DNA of 64,000 nucleotides from Oscillospiraceae bacterium. GTDB lineage: Bacteria; Bacillota; Clostridia; Oscillospirales; Ruminococcaceae. Positions 49,681 through 59,017 of this stretch are shown piece by piece; position 1 is the stretch's first letter, and every line of letters starts with the position of its first letter. The stretch lies in the NCBI GenBank assembly GCA_900752435.1, contig CAADVD010000016.1:158261-222260 (forward strand). Direction: 5' to 3'. The notes under the pieces are model-generated. The model was not told where the DNA came from and searched no databases. It saw only the letters and a program-made list of their open reading frames with translations. The position numbers and the translations under genes were made by a program.

Positions 49681-50423
49681 GCTGTGACACCACCGTTCTG
49701 TACGCATTCGATTTCAAATGCGTATCCTGAAAAGAATTTTTGATTGCTGTCCAAATAGTCCTGTGCCGCCTTTTCGGTCTTGAACTTCCGAATCATCTGT
49801 GATTTCGGCTTTTGAAACCTTGCAAACCAGATCTTTCGGCTGCTCCGCTTCACAAAATACCCCTGCGCTGCCCGCAGCACATAAAACTCCGGCAGTGTGC
49901 CGAAATCAAAGGGCGTTCCCTTGCGCCGCATGGGCGGATGGGTAACATGGCGGTCGTCCCAGAAAGATACTGTAATGCTGTGGCCTGAAAGCTCCTTGAT
50001 CTTATCCAGCAATTCCTCTGTCGTAGACACACAGTGCCTTTGCCAATAGTCATGGTCATAATCAATCACTGTCACGGTATTCCCGTGTTTTCTGTAGTCC
50101 TCCACGGTATGTGCCGATTTCATCCCTGCCAGGATCCAGCGCCCAAACTCGCCTTCTTCAAAAGACCGATTTCGGCTTTTGCGTGTCCCGCCCCGGTTAT
50201 TCCTATTGGCTTCCTCATGGACGGCTGCTATCTCCTGCATTTCTTCTGCAGTAAACAGCATCCTCCCGGTATGAGGGTAGTTCAGAACCGACCAATGCTT
50301 TTCCGGGATCTCACGACCCCGACTATCAAAGTCAAAGCAGTTTGACGAGCCATGATTTACAACGGGGATATATTTCTCCCCGACAAGGATGAATGCCTTG
50401 TCATAAAAAATTTCACTGCTCAT
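49677..50423 (-). CDS. Hypothetical protein (248 aa)
   Basis: Not recognised. A basic, Arg/Asn-rich centre (EANRNNRGGTRKSRNRSFEEGEFGRW) may bind nucleic acid, followed by VIDYDHDYWQRHCVSTTEELLDKIKELSG and a C-terminal strand-rich part (FYVLRAAQGYFVKRSSRKIWFARFQKPK) resembling a small phage-type AP2/WGR-like fold. AGGAGG precedes the ATG; 4-nt overlaps on both sides. Confidence 0.6.
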   Translation of the reverse strand: MSSEIFYDKAFILVGEKYIPVVNHGSSNCFDFDSRGREIPEKHWSVLNYPHTGRMLFTAEEMQEIAAVHEEANRNNRGGTRKSRNRSFEEGEFGRWILAGMKSAHTVEDYRKHGNTVTVIDYDHDYWQRHCVSTTEELLDKIKELSGHSITVSFWDDRHVTHPPMRRKGTPFDFGTLPEFYVLRAAQGYFVKRSSRKIWFARFQKPKSQMIRKFKTEKAAQDYLDSNQKFFSGYAFEIECVQNGGVTA

Positions 50424-50629
50424 GCCGTCACCTCCTGCCGGATAAGATGCAGGCGGTAGTTGGTATTACAGGTCTCAAAACGGATCTCATCAGGAGAAAT
50501 CCTCTCCATCCGAAGAACATTACTTGTCCTGCGTATCCCACCATTTTCTGCGATAAAAGCTGCAGTTCCAACAGACAGTGGACAGATAAGCCTGCCAGTG
50601 ATTTCAAGATTCTTTTTTTGTTGGTTCAT
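50420..50629 (-). CDS. Hypothetical small protein (69 aa)
   Basis: ATG at 50629 with AAAGGAG upstream. It reads NLEITGRLICPLSVGTAAFI ... MERISPDEIRFETCNTNYRLHL, a beta-rich sequence with no known family. ATGA overlap with the next gene and 26-nt overlap with the zinc-ribbon gene. Confidence 0.6.
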   Translation of the reverse strand: MNQQKKNLEITGRLICPLSVGTAAFIAENGGIRRTSNVLRMERISPDEIRFETCNTNYRLHLIRQEVTA

Positions 50630-50867
50630 ATTCTTTGTCTCCTTTCTGCTCCTCAGACTGATTTCGGAACTCACATCCCGCTGCGCTGAAGCCACAATTG
50701 GCACAATCCCAAATGTCATTCTCATCAGGATAATGCGTAACCTCGACGCACTCATTTAGAGATTCCAGAAAGGTTCCGTTACAGTCGATCTTCCAGTCCT
50801 GCGTGACATGAGCTGTCACCTCAAAGCTTTCTGCTCCGCAAGCAGGACAGCGATATTTTGGATTCAT
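50604..50867 (-). CDS. Zinc-ribbon protein (87 aa)
   Basis: YRCPACGAESFEV (5-17) and IWDCANCGFSAAG (51-63) supply two CxxC knuckles about 45 residues apart, enclosing a strand-rich stretch. A Lys/Glu-rich tail follows (EEQKGDKEYEPTKKES). Its size and layout suggest a small nucleic-acid-binding adaptor. It is the first gene after the ligase terminator at 50898. Confidence 0.7.
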   Translation of the reverse strand: MNPKYRCPACGAESFEVTAHVTQDWKIDCNGTFLESLNECVEVTHYPDENDIWDCANCGFSAAGCEFRNQSEEQKGDKEYEPTKKES

Positions 50868-50897
50868 CCTCTTTTCCTTTCTATGAAAAAGTGAAAA

Positions 50898-50920
50898 GCG
50901 GAGCAGAAAATCTGCCCCGC
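50898..50920 (-). terminator. Internal terminator after ligA
   Basis: GCGGAGCAGA / TCTGCCCCGC (one G-T pair, 3-nt loop), followed on the minus strand by TTTTCACTTTTT. It separates the ligase gene from ten further genes in the same direction. Confidence 0.7.
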
Positions 50921-50939
50921 CACTGTTATTCCGGCGAAT

Positions 50940-53098
<2,159 letters not shown>

Positions 53099-53106
<8 letters not shown>

Positions 53107-53647
53107 TTCCGCTCACCTCCTTGGGCGTGCAGACCTGAAACGGGGAACACCGGCCGCATATCGGGCATGTAATCCCTAAAGCGTTTCCGGCAGACTGATC
53201 CAGCTGCTCCTGTGTAATTTGCCCGGGTATCCCGCAGCATTCTGTTTGAACCCATACCAGTCTGGCAGATTCCAGAACCTCCGGCCGATACTTGCGGTTG
53301 AAAGGGATATAGGCCACCCAGAGCGGATCATCAAAAATTCTGGCCATGTGAAGTTCCAGTGCAGTCACCTCCATCTCTTTGAGGGAACTATTGCAATAAT
53401 TATGCTCCTGCTCCCATTCCAACAGATTTTTCTGCAGCTGTTGCTCTCCGCTTTTTTGAATCAAACCCGTGGCCAGCTGTATCCAATCTTTTTCCTCCAG
53501 GTCTCCCAGATCTGTCTTAACGCCTTTTCGGTAGCCGTAAACATTCCTTCTATACTCCTGTCTGATCAGAAAAGCACGTCCGGTTCCGTAATGGACTCGC
53601 AGATCAGCAAAGGTCAAATCGTCCAAAGATTTTTCTGTACTATCCAC
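53099..53647 (-). CDS. Hypothetical protein with C-terminal zinc knuckle (182 aa)
   Basis: The body is helical (LTFADLRVHYGTGRAFLIRQEYRR; LQKNLLEWEQEHNYCNSSLKEM), and the end has VWVQTECCGIPGQ and LGITCPICGRCSPFQVC, which could make a treble-clef-like metal site. The central part with FDDPLWVAYIPFNRKYRPEV resembles nothing I know. Overlaps the upstream methylase-like gene by 8 nt. Confidence 0.6.
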
Positions 53648-54350
53648 TTGTCGCCGCCCCTTTCTCTGTGCTATTGACAGCGCATTCCCTTTTTATGAAA
53701 GGAACAGACGCCAACGGAGTGTACCATCGGGACCATTCTTTCATTGCTAAGGTGTCGCCATGAATGACCACCGCCGGAATTCCATACAGACTGAGCTGGA
53801 TATATGCCATCCACACACAGCGGATGTCAATATCCTGGGCAACAAAAAAACTCTTGTGCCGAAAATCGAAATCTTTCTGCTTCATGGCCCATACTGCACC
53901 AATCACCATCGTACCCGAACCGCAAGTAGGCTCGTTGATCATGATAGGGGCTTCCGTTTCAGAGCGCTCATCCACTGGGTTTACAAGCCGCGCCATCATC
54001 CGGCAAATATTATCGGGAGTGAAATACTGTCCGTTCCACTCGTTATTTAAGCGAAGCTCATGATAGATACTGCCAAGAATATCGCAGGGATCCTCCTCAT
54101 GCTCATGAATAGCAAGAGCCAGCAGAGCGAGCATATGCGCATAGCCGTTGAGGGTTTTAGGATCCATAGCAGATGTCATTTCCTCATACCGCTTCTCGCG
54201 TTCTTCTGCGTTTGACGGATCCATCTCTGCAGAGATACAGGTTGCTGAAATCTCCAAAAAAGTAGTGAAGACATGATTCAGCCCTTGTGACTGCCCCAGA
54301 CCTCTGATTTCATCAACCAGCTCGCCTCTGTACGTTTTTTTCTTACCCAT
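53640..54350 (-). CDS. N6-adenine methylase-like protein lacking the NPPY motif (236 aa)
   Basis: The helical N-terminus (LNHVFTTFLEISATCISA) and NEWNGQYFTPDNICRMMARL, then motif I in NEPTCGSGTMVIGAVWAM, FFVAQDIDIRCVWMAYIQLSLYGIP and VIHGDTL follow the HsdM/N6_Mtase plan. In a full enzyme NPPY/F comes soon after HGDTL; here the sequence goes HGDTLAMKEWSRWYTPL and ends 30 residues later. SAM binding is plausible but adenine methylation is doubtful. Likely a non-catalytic relative or an adaptor. Start 54350 by shine-dalgarno-like GGAAG. Confidence 0.7.
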   Translation of the reverse strand: MGKKKTYRGELVDEIRGLGQSQGLNHVFTTFLEISATCISAEMDPSNAEEREKRYEEMTSAMDPKTLNGYAHMLALLALAIHEHEEDPCDILGSIYHELRLNNEWNGQYFTPDNICRMMARLVNPVDERSETEAPIMINEPTCGSGTMVIGAVWAMKQKDFDFRHKSFFVAQDIDIRCVWMAYIQLSLYGIPAVVIHGDTLAMKEWSRWYTPLASVPFIKRECAVNSTEKGAATSG

Positions 54351-54663
54351 AGACGCCACTTCCTTCCGCACTGCCGCCTTCACTGACCCGTTCAAAATGA
54401 AACGGAATCCCGGCTTGATATGGATACAGTGTAAAGTCATGGTCACTCCATATACGCATTGCATGGCCGCCCTTGAATTTTGAAATCAGGACCCGCTTAC
54501 TCTTGTCGAACAGCATGTCCATCTGTGCCGAACTATACCGGCTTACATACTCAAGCAATTCAAAAATATATGACTTCTCCGTTTCCTTTACTGACATAAC
54601 AATCCGGTATCGGTCAAATATTCCGTTATCGTGTTCGGCGATATATTTTCCGCTTTTCAACAT
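54343..54663 (-). CDS. Hypothetical protein (106 aa)
   Basis: Unrecognised. A beta-rich protein (KYIAEHDNGIFDRYRIVMSVKETEKSYIFELLEYVS) with a basic strand (KRVLISKFKGGHAMRIWSDHDF) and a Gly/Ser tail. GAGGTG precedes the ATG; 8-nt overlap with the methylase-like gene and 7-nt with the upstream gene. Confidence 0.6.
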   Translation of the reverse strand: MLKSGKYIAEHDNGIFDRYRIVMSVKETEKSYIFELLEYVSRYSSAQMDMLFDKSKRVLISKFKGGHAMRIWSDHDFTLYPYQAGIPFHFERVSEGGSAEGSGVYG

Positions 54664-55028
54664 GCGATCACCTCACCACTTTCGTTCTGATAAACAATGT
54701 TTCCATGTAAAATCGGAGCTTCAAACGCCAATAGCCTGCCATCGTCTTCAAATTCCATCGAAGTGATACAGATATTGAGAGGAGTATCGCTTTCAGAATA
54801 CAAACCGATATCGGTTATTTTCATATCCTGCAGCTGCTCCAGTCTGCCATTGGCATAGACCTCTCCAAAATACACCCCTTTGTATCGGGCACTGAAACCG
54901 TCGTCAGCCCGCCCAATATCACTTTCATCCCAATTAAGAGAGGCGGTTTCTCCGTTTGCCAATTCCACCTCAATATAATCAATTATCAGATCCTTGACGG
55001 TAGTTCTGGCATCCAAATAAAGAATCAT
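54657..55028 (-). CDS. Hypothetical protein, first gene of the L3 operon (123 aa)
   Basis: The ATG at 55028 is favoured (AAAGGAA 7 nt upstream). The protein is beta-rich and acidic: LDARTTVKDLIIDYIEVELANGETASLNWDESDIG, then YKGVYFGEVYANGRLEQLQDMKITDIGLYSES. No family known. It begins the long right-hand operon behind the L3 leader and two further terminators. Confidence 0.6.
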   Translation of the reverse strand: MILYLDARTTVKDLIIDYIEVELANGETASLNWDESDIGRADDGFSARYKGVYFGEVYANGRLEQLQDMKITDIGLYSESDTPLNICITSMEFEDDGRLLAFEAPILHGNIVYQNESGEVIAC

Positions 55029-55086
55029 AGGCATTTCCTTTCTGCATTCCTGCGTGGTTTTATCTATATACACGGGTATGCCGAAA

Positions 55087-55172
55087 GGCTCCCCGGAACA
55101 AAGATTAGGGGAGCCGTAAAAGCTCCGATCTATATAAAAAAAGCACCCAAAGAACCGAAATTCTCTGAGTGC
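55087..55172 (-). terminator. Two additional hairpins in the L3 leader
   Basis: GGCTCCCC/GGGGAGCC (55087-55115) and GCACCCAAAGAA/TTCTCTGAGTGC with two wobbles (55143-55172), the latter followed on the minus strand by TTTTTTT. With the terminator of L3 itself (55282-55311) this makes three stop signals in 230 nt before the first gene. Confidence 0.7.
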
Positions 55173-55281
55173 CTTTATTGCCCGAGGGCCTGATATGAAA
55201 TTGTAGCAGATGGGCGGAGGGCTTGTGCCTCCGGACTCCCCATTCTGTGCTTCTTGGAAAAGAAGCAGAAGAAACAAAAAA

Positions 55282-55395
55282 AGTGCCTGAAAGTATATAC
55301 TCTCAGACACTGTGCAACCGGAAAAACTCTAATCGCTCGAAAGCAATTACTGATACTGATGTAGGTAGTATAACATATCTATTTCAGATTTTCAA
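55282..55395 (-). promoter_or_regulatory. Structured promoter-leader-terminator element L3
   Basis: Promoter TTGAAA (55390-55395), 17 nt, TATACT (55367-55372). A 7-bp hairpin with a UUCG loop (55331-55348) starts 18 nt after the -10, and the terminator stem (55282-55290 with 55303-55311) starts 19 nt later and ends GGCACTTTTTTTGTTTC. The box ACATCAGTATCAG matches L1. Stem sequences of the first hairpin differ from L1 and L2 but pairing is kept. Confidence 0.8.
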
Positions 55396-55405
55396 GTGGT
55401 GATAT

Positions 55406-55466
55406 ATGCTCTAAGTGACTTCTTAATCATGGTTTTTCTCATGGTTACTGAAAACACTTAGAGCAT
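55406..55466. repeat. 12-bp perfect inverted repeat at the edge of the plus-strand remnant
   Basis: ATGCTCTAAGTG (55406-55417) and CACTTAGAGCAT (55455-55466), with CATGGTT repeated directly in between. It lies between the L3 promoter and the start of foreign sequence at 55484, so it may be an old attachment or recombination site, or a terminator for read-through from the remnant. Confidence 0.35.
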
Positions 55467-55483
55467 TTTTCATGCAAGGATGA

Positions 55484-55930
55484 CGCGAATATGAGAAACG
55501 AGAAAATCACCCCATTGTACGAGCGATTAAGCCATTAAACGAGTTTGTCGAGAAAATCCTTGTGCATGAACGCGCCCGCAAGGGCAGCATTGAAACCACG
55601 CAGGAGGTTGAAATCTATTTTAACTTTGTGGGCCGATATGTGCCTCCCCACTTCGGAGAAGTAAACCTCACCCCAGAGGAACAGGAGGCCCTACGGAAGA
55701 AAGAGGAACGCAAGAACAGACTGCACCAGAACTATCTACGCCGCAAAGCTAATGGAAAACAACGCGAGTATGAGGACAGGATAAAGACCGAGAAGCGGCG
55801 GCAGATGGAGGCCAAGAAAGCAGCTTTACGAGCCGAGGACATGGCCAATGGTGTGTATGCCCTCACTAGCAGCCTGCAGAGGAAAGAACCACAAAAAGGC
55901 ATTCTATCAGCCCGAAGCGCTGTTATTTGA
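55484..55930 (+). pseudogene. C-terminal fragment of a large serine recombinase
   Basis: The frame IKPLNEFVEKILVHERARKG, then SIETTQEVEIYFNFVGRYVPP and EEQEALRKKEERKNRLHQNYLRRKANGKQREYEDRIK, matches the C-terminal (DUF4368) tail of TndX/TnpX-type recombinases. The catalytic Ser domain is missing and the frame is closed by a stop at 55481. It shows that a Tn1549/Tn5397-like element once ended here. Confidence 0.75.
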
Positions 55931-56044
55931 GTAAAAATATGCCGCAACACGAATGCAACCTATAATTGCGTAATAGTTGGTAGCTGCAACACGACAATTT
56001 TGATAAAATAAAGCCATAACAAAGAAGAAAGGAGGCGTACCCAT

Positions 56045-56383
56045 ATGAAATCTTCTATAACGTCTATTTTGGTTGGTGTAATCTTTATCGGCGTGTTTGT
56101 TACTTTGTTTGTTCTCATTGTTCGTGCTTTCCTGAAATATCTAAAATCGAGTAATGTTCGTAAAGAGAAAGCTGCCGTGAGTCAATCTCTCGGAGAAACA
56201 TTAAAAGCGTACCGAACCCATTGTCAAATGACACAAGAGTTTGTGGCAGAAACAATAGGGGTCAGCAGACAAGCAGTATCAAAATGGGAAAATGGAACAT
56301 CAGACCCAAGTACTTCAAACTTGTTTGCATTAGCAAAGCTATATGGTATATCGGTAGAAGAATTAATAAAAGATGTAAAATAA
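56045..56383 (+). CDS. Membrane-anchored XRE-family regulator (112 aa)
   Basis: A hydrophobic segment (about 6-28, SILVGVIFIGVFVTLFVLIV) precedes an XRE HTH at 50-108: SLGETLKAYRTHCQMTQEFVAETIGVSRQAVSKWENGTSDPSTSNLFALAKLYGI. AGGAGG lies 9 nt before the ATG. A membrane helix on the N-terminal side of a DNA-binding domain suggests that it senses membrane stress or is held there. Long hairpin at 56389-56437 follows the stop. Confidence 0.8.
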   Translation: MKSSITSILVGVIFIGVFVTLFVLIVRAFLKYLKSSNVRKEKAAVSQSLGETLKAYRTHCQMTQEFVAETIGVSRQAVSKWENGTSDPSTSNLFALAKLYGISVEELIKDVK

Positions 56384-56388
56384 CTTCA

Positions 56389-56437
56389 ATAGTTGCCGCA
56401 CGACGGCAAAGAAAAAAAGCCGTCGTGTAGCAACTAT
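56389..56437 (+). terminator. Long hairpin after the membrane XRE gene
   Basis: ATAGTTGC-cg-CACGACGGC pairs with GCCGTCGTG-ta-GCAACTAT, 17 bp in two parts. It resembles the edge hairpins at 26665 and 38433. Confidence 0.65.
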
Positions 56438-56590
56438 ATTTCCACGCACCTTATTAGTTTCGGTGGCTTTGAAATAATCAAGGCCTCTTTTTTATGCGGC
56501 CAGTGGAGGGTCGCAATGAGCAAATATCCCTTTTGACGCGCCTCTTACATGGGCGACAAGCCACAATAAAATAGCGAAAACGTCCACCAC

Positions 56591-56620
56591 GGCGCAAGTG
56601 AAAAGCCAATCACTTGCGCC
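56591..56620 (+). terminator. Strong plus-strand terminator in the 56438-56893 gap
   Basis: GGCGCAAGTGA / TCACTTGCGCC with an 8-nt loop, followed by CTTTTTTATG. No complete gene lies between 56438 and 56893; the rest of the gap holds fragments and the palindromes listed below. Confidence 0.75.
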
Positions 56621-56799
56621 CTTTTTTATGCGACAATACATGAGCTATTCCGTTGCGGTTCGTCTGCGATTGCAGACGAGTGCCGGGGATATTTGCAGAA
56701 ATTCAGAGCCTTTGTTTTTACCGGGCCTCCAGTTTACAAGAAAATAAAAAAATTCGGCGCAGGAGGGCCGGAAACCTCTCTTTTTCAGACGGTAAAATT

Positions 56800-56882
56800 C
56801 GGGTCAAGTTGACCCGATGTTCGGCACTGTTGCCGCTCTCCGCTCCCCCCGTTTCGATTCGCACCAACCCCAATCGAAACGG
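56800..56882 (+). promoter_or_regulatory. Two dyads upstream of the sigma-like gene at 56894
   Basis: CGGGTCAA-G-TTGACCCG (56800-56816) is a perfect 8-bp palindrome. CCGTTTCGATT (56849-56859) pairs with AATCGAAACGG (56872-56882), and the second arm runs into the ribosome site CGGAGG, so folding could limit translation. Confidence 0.5.
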
Positions 56883-56893
56883 AGGAAAGGCAG

Positions 56894-57319
56894 ATGGAAG
56901 TCATCATCAAAATAAACGGACAAGCCCTGTCCGTGGAAGTCAGCGTTGAGGTCTATGAGTTCCTTGACCGGGCCGACCACAAGGAGGAAAACCTATCCCA
57001 TGAGCAGCGGCGGCATTGGGACATAAGGGAGTTTGACGAGTACATAGTCGCCGCCGAGGACCGCACCAACCAAGAAACGCCAGAGCAATACGTTTGCCGG
57101 AGGGAAACGCTGGACGAACTGCTTTCCATGTTGGAGAGCTGCACCGCCACACAGCGCCGCCGGTTCCTGCTCTACGCGCTGGACGGATTGAGCTATGAGC
57201 AGATCGCCCGGCTGGACGGCTGCTCCAAGTACACCGTGAGGGATTCCGTGGAGGCGGCCAGAAAAAAGTTTCAAGATTTTTTCAAAAACAGACCCCACGA
57301 AACACGATTTTCAGGCTAA
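56894..57319 (+). CDS. Sigma-70 region 4-like protein of Tn1549-type elements (141 aa)
   Basis: N-terminal VIIKINGQALSVEVSVEVYEFLDRADHKEENLSHEQRRHWDIREFDEYI and C-terminal LDELLSMLESCTATQRRRFLLYALDGLSYEQIARLDGCSKYTVRDSVEAARKKFQDFF, the latter a sigma-4 HTH. This family is typical of Tn1549-like elements, where it is thought to regulate element genes. GGAGG precedes the ATG. It is intact, unlike most neighbours. Confidence 0.8.
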   Translation: MEVIIKINGQALSVEVSVEVYEFLDRADHKEENLSHEQRRHWDIREFDEYIVAAEDRTNQETPEQYVCRRETLDELLSMLESCTATQRRRFLLYALDGLSYEQIARLDGCSKYTVRDSVEAARKKFQDFFKNRPHETRFSG

Positions 57320-57405
57320 CCAAGTGAGGGGAACAATCTCCATCACCGAGAGGGACAGGCAGTAGCAAGCTGCTTGTCCCTCTCGCCATTTTAGGAGGTC
57401 AGCCC

Positions 57406-57480
57406 ATGACAGTAATCAATTTGAAACGCTACTACTATCCCCTTGTAAAAACGGACATGTTTGTGGTGGTGACAATTTGA
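57406..57480 (+). pseudogene. 5' remnant of a second sigma-like gene
   Basis: AGGAGGTCAGCCC then ATG, reading TVINLKRYYYPLVKTDMF and stopping after 24 residues. The opening matches a common sigma-like protein of Tn1549-type elements that normally runs 150-200 residues. Sequence from about 57465 to 57790 is unrelated and holds no gene I can support. Confidence 0.55.
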
Positions 57481-57792
57481 TGCTACTGGATATTTTTGCG
57501 TTTTTACGCATTTTAGGTCAGCAGAAAGGCTTTGGAAATCGTTTTACCATCGTTCTTTTACAAGTCGTTGAGAATCATCTTTCCACCTGTAAGCCCATCG
57601 CTGCTAAATTGCCGCAATTATTCAGATCCACTTCTATAAAAATCGTAAGGTTAGATCACTATGGAAATGAAACGTAATCTGCACTTGATATAGGAGCAGA
57701 GAGTTTTCATTACGAATTATCGGGGAAACGCACCTTTTTTCGTAATAGCATCCCCCCAATTCAATCCATTATTCTATTTTCTTCTGAATCCG

Positions 57793-58569
57793 TTACTCTT
57801 CCGGCTTTAATATGCCAAGCAATACAAACCTGGCATTGTTAAACTCGTAGCTGCAGGTAGATAACGTCAGCATCCGGTCTGTGACTGCCGGAGTAATTCC
57901 GCTGGTGAAGCACGAGCGTTCTTTTGCCTTATCCAGCCACCCTGTAAAATCCGGGTCTGAGGGGAAAGCCAATTCCCAGGCTTTATCCTGGACACTGGCC
58001 ACATATCCGGCGAAAATTTCTATCTCATAATTTTTATCCGGTGTCAGCAGCAAAGCCACAGAATGTGAATCATAAAACTCCTGCTTCTTATATTCCGTAA
58101 GCCCGGAAAACATGCTGCCATTTTTCATATGATGTCCATAAATGATGCTGTGCCGGTCTGAGAAATCCACTCTGTTTCTGCTGTCCAGAAAGATGCAGCC
58201 AGATCCGTTCCACTCACCGCTGAACAAATGCTTCAGGTAATACTGGTTATCGTTACCTTGCACAACCGGATAATTGATTTCTGTCCCTTCAATATAAATC
58301 CATCCTACAATATCCGGATTGATTTCCTGCAGGGAAGCAAAATCTACAGCCGGCCACTCCCGTCCCCCAGACTCAGTTTCATCATCCACTGGGGATGCGG
58401 AAGGAGCCTCCGGTTCCTCCGGCAGCTTCACATAGTCCTCCAAATCAGTATAGGAGTCCTCGCCTTCAGAATACTCATGGTACTGCTTATATAACTGAAT
58501 GGCGCCTATCACAATGCCGCTAGTAAATATTAAAATCAGCATGATGCAAATAATCTTTTTTTTCTTCAT
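57793..58569 (-). CDS. Class B sortase (258 aa)
   Basis: The ATG at 58569 fits AGGAGG with 9-nt spacing. A basic start plus one membrane helix (about 6-24) anchors it with the active domain outside. After an acidic linker, NPDIVGWIYIEGTEINYPVVQ opens the sortase B fold. Catalytic residues are His in YGHHMKNGSM, Cys in TLSTCSYEF and Arg in ARFVLLG. Element-borne SrtB enzymes usually attach transfer pili or adhesins to the wall; no LPxTG-like substrate is encoded in this window. It has its own type B promoter. Confidence 0.9.
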   Translation of the reverse strand: MKKKKIICIMLILIFTSGIVIGAIQLYKQYHEYSEGEDSYTDLEDYVKLPEEPEAPSASPVDDETESGGREWPAVDFASLQEINPDIVGWIYIEGTEINYPVVQGNDNQYYLKHLFSGEWNGSGCIFLDSRNRVDFSDRHSIIYGHHMKNGSMFSGLTEYKKQEFYDSHSVALLLTPDKNYEIEIFAGYVASVQDKAWELAFPSDPDFTGWLDKAKERSCFTSGITPAVTDRMLTLSTCSYEFNNARFVLLGILKPEE

Positions 58570-58591
58570 GTCCATTCGCCTCCTTATTTTC

Positions 58592-58620
58592 ATTACACGA
58601 TTCGGCAGGACAATCTACAA
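58592..58620 (-). promoter_or_regulatory. Repeated element promoter type B, copy 3 (sortase)
   Basis: TTGTAG (58615-58620), 17 nt, TGTAAT (58592-58597) on the minus strand, with GAATCG before and G after the -10. It matches copies at 2481 and 25387. Confidence 0.6.
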
Positions 58621-58825
58621 CCTCTTAAATTAAAAAAGCCCACACAAAACATATGATTTGTACGAGCCTTTAAAGCTGTATTGCATTCGATTTTTTGTAA
58701 AGATTTATTAAATTGTATTTGATTGTATAGAATGGTACTTAAAGATTTCCATAAAGTTAACCCCCCTTAAAGCACTTTCTAGGATCTAAAACATCATTCT
58801 ACAACATAACAAATTTCAATAAACC

Positions 58826-58966
58826 TTAATACATCTTGTCGTCCTCGCTATCTTTTGAACGATTGTTAGAATTTCTCTTTTGGTTATATTTCTTCATAAT
58901 TACAAGTTTAAGTAAACCAACGACAATTAAAACCACGACAATGATAATCCACCAGTATTGTTCCAT
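58826..58966 (-). CDS. Small single-span membrane protein (46 aa)
   Basis: A frame from the ATG at 58966, preceded by AAAGGAGGGAAGTAGGTT, reads MEQYWWIIIVVVLIVVGLLK and then a basic/acidic tail (YNQKRNSNNRSKDSEDDKMY). One helix (5-23), C-terminus in the cytoplasm. It is 52 nt downstream of the CDF transporter gene and probably co-transcribed, so it may assist metal export. The 58621-58825 stretch is AT-rich with no gene. Confidence 0.6.
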   Translation of the reverse strand: MEQYWWIIIVVVLIVVGLLKLVIMKKYNQKRNSNNRSKDSEDDKMY

Positions 58967-59017
58967 AACCTACTTCCCTCCTTTCCCTTTCAATAGTCTT
59001 AAATCATCTTCCCTGTC

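Noticed and set aside
55031..55310. N-terminal extension of the first L3 operon gene
   Set aside because: The open frame runs through two terminator hairpins and has no ribosome site; the ATG at 55028 with AAAGGAA is clearly better.
57477..57677. 66-codon plus-strand frame after the truncated sigma-like gene
   Set aside because: No ribosome site and no protein-like pattern; it begins where the remnant loses similarity, so it is most likely junction sequence.
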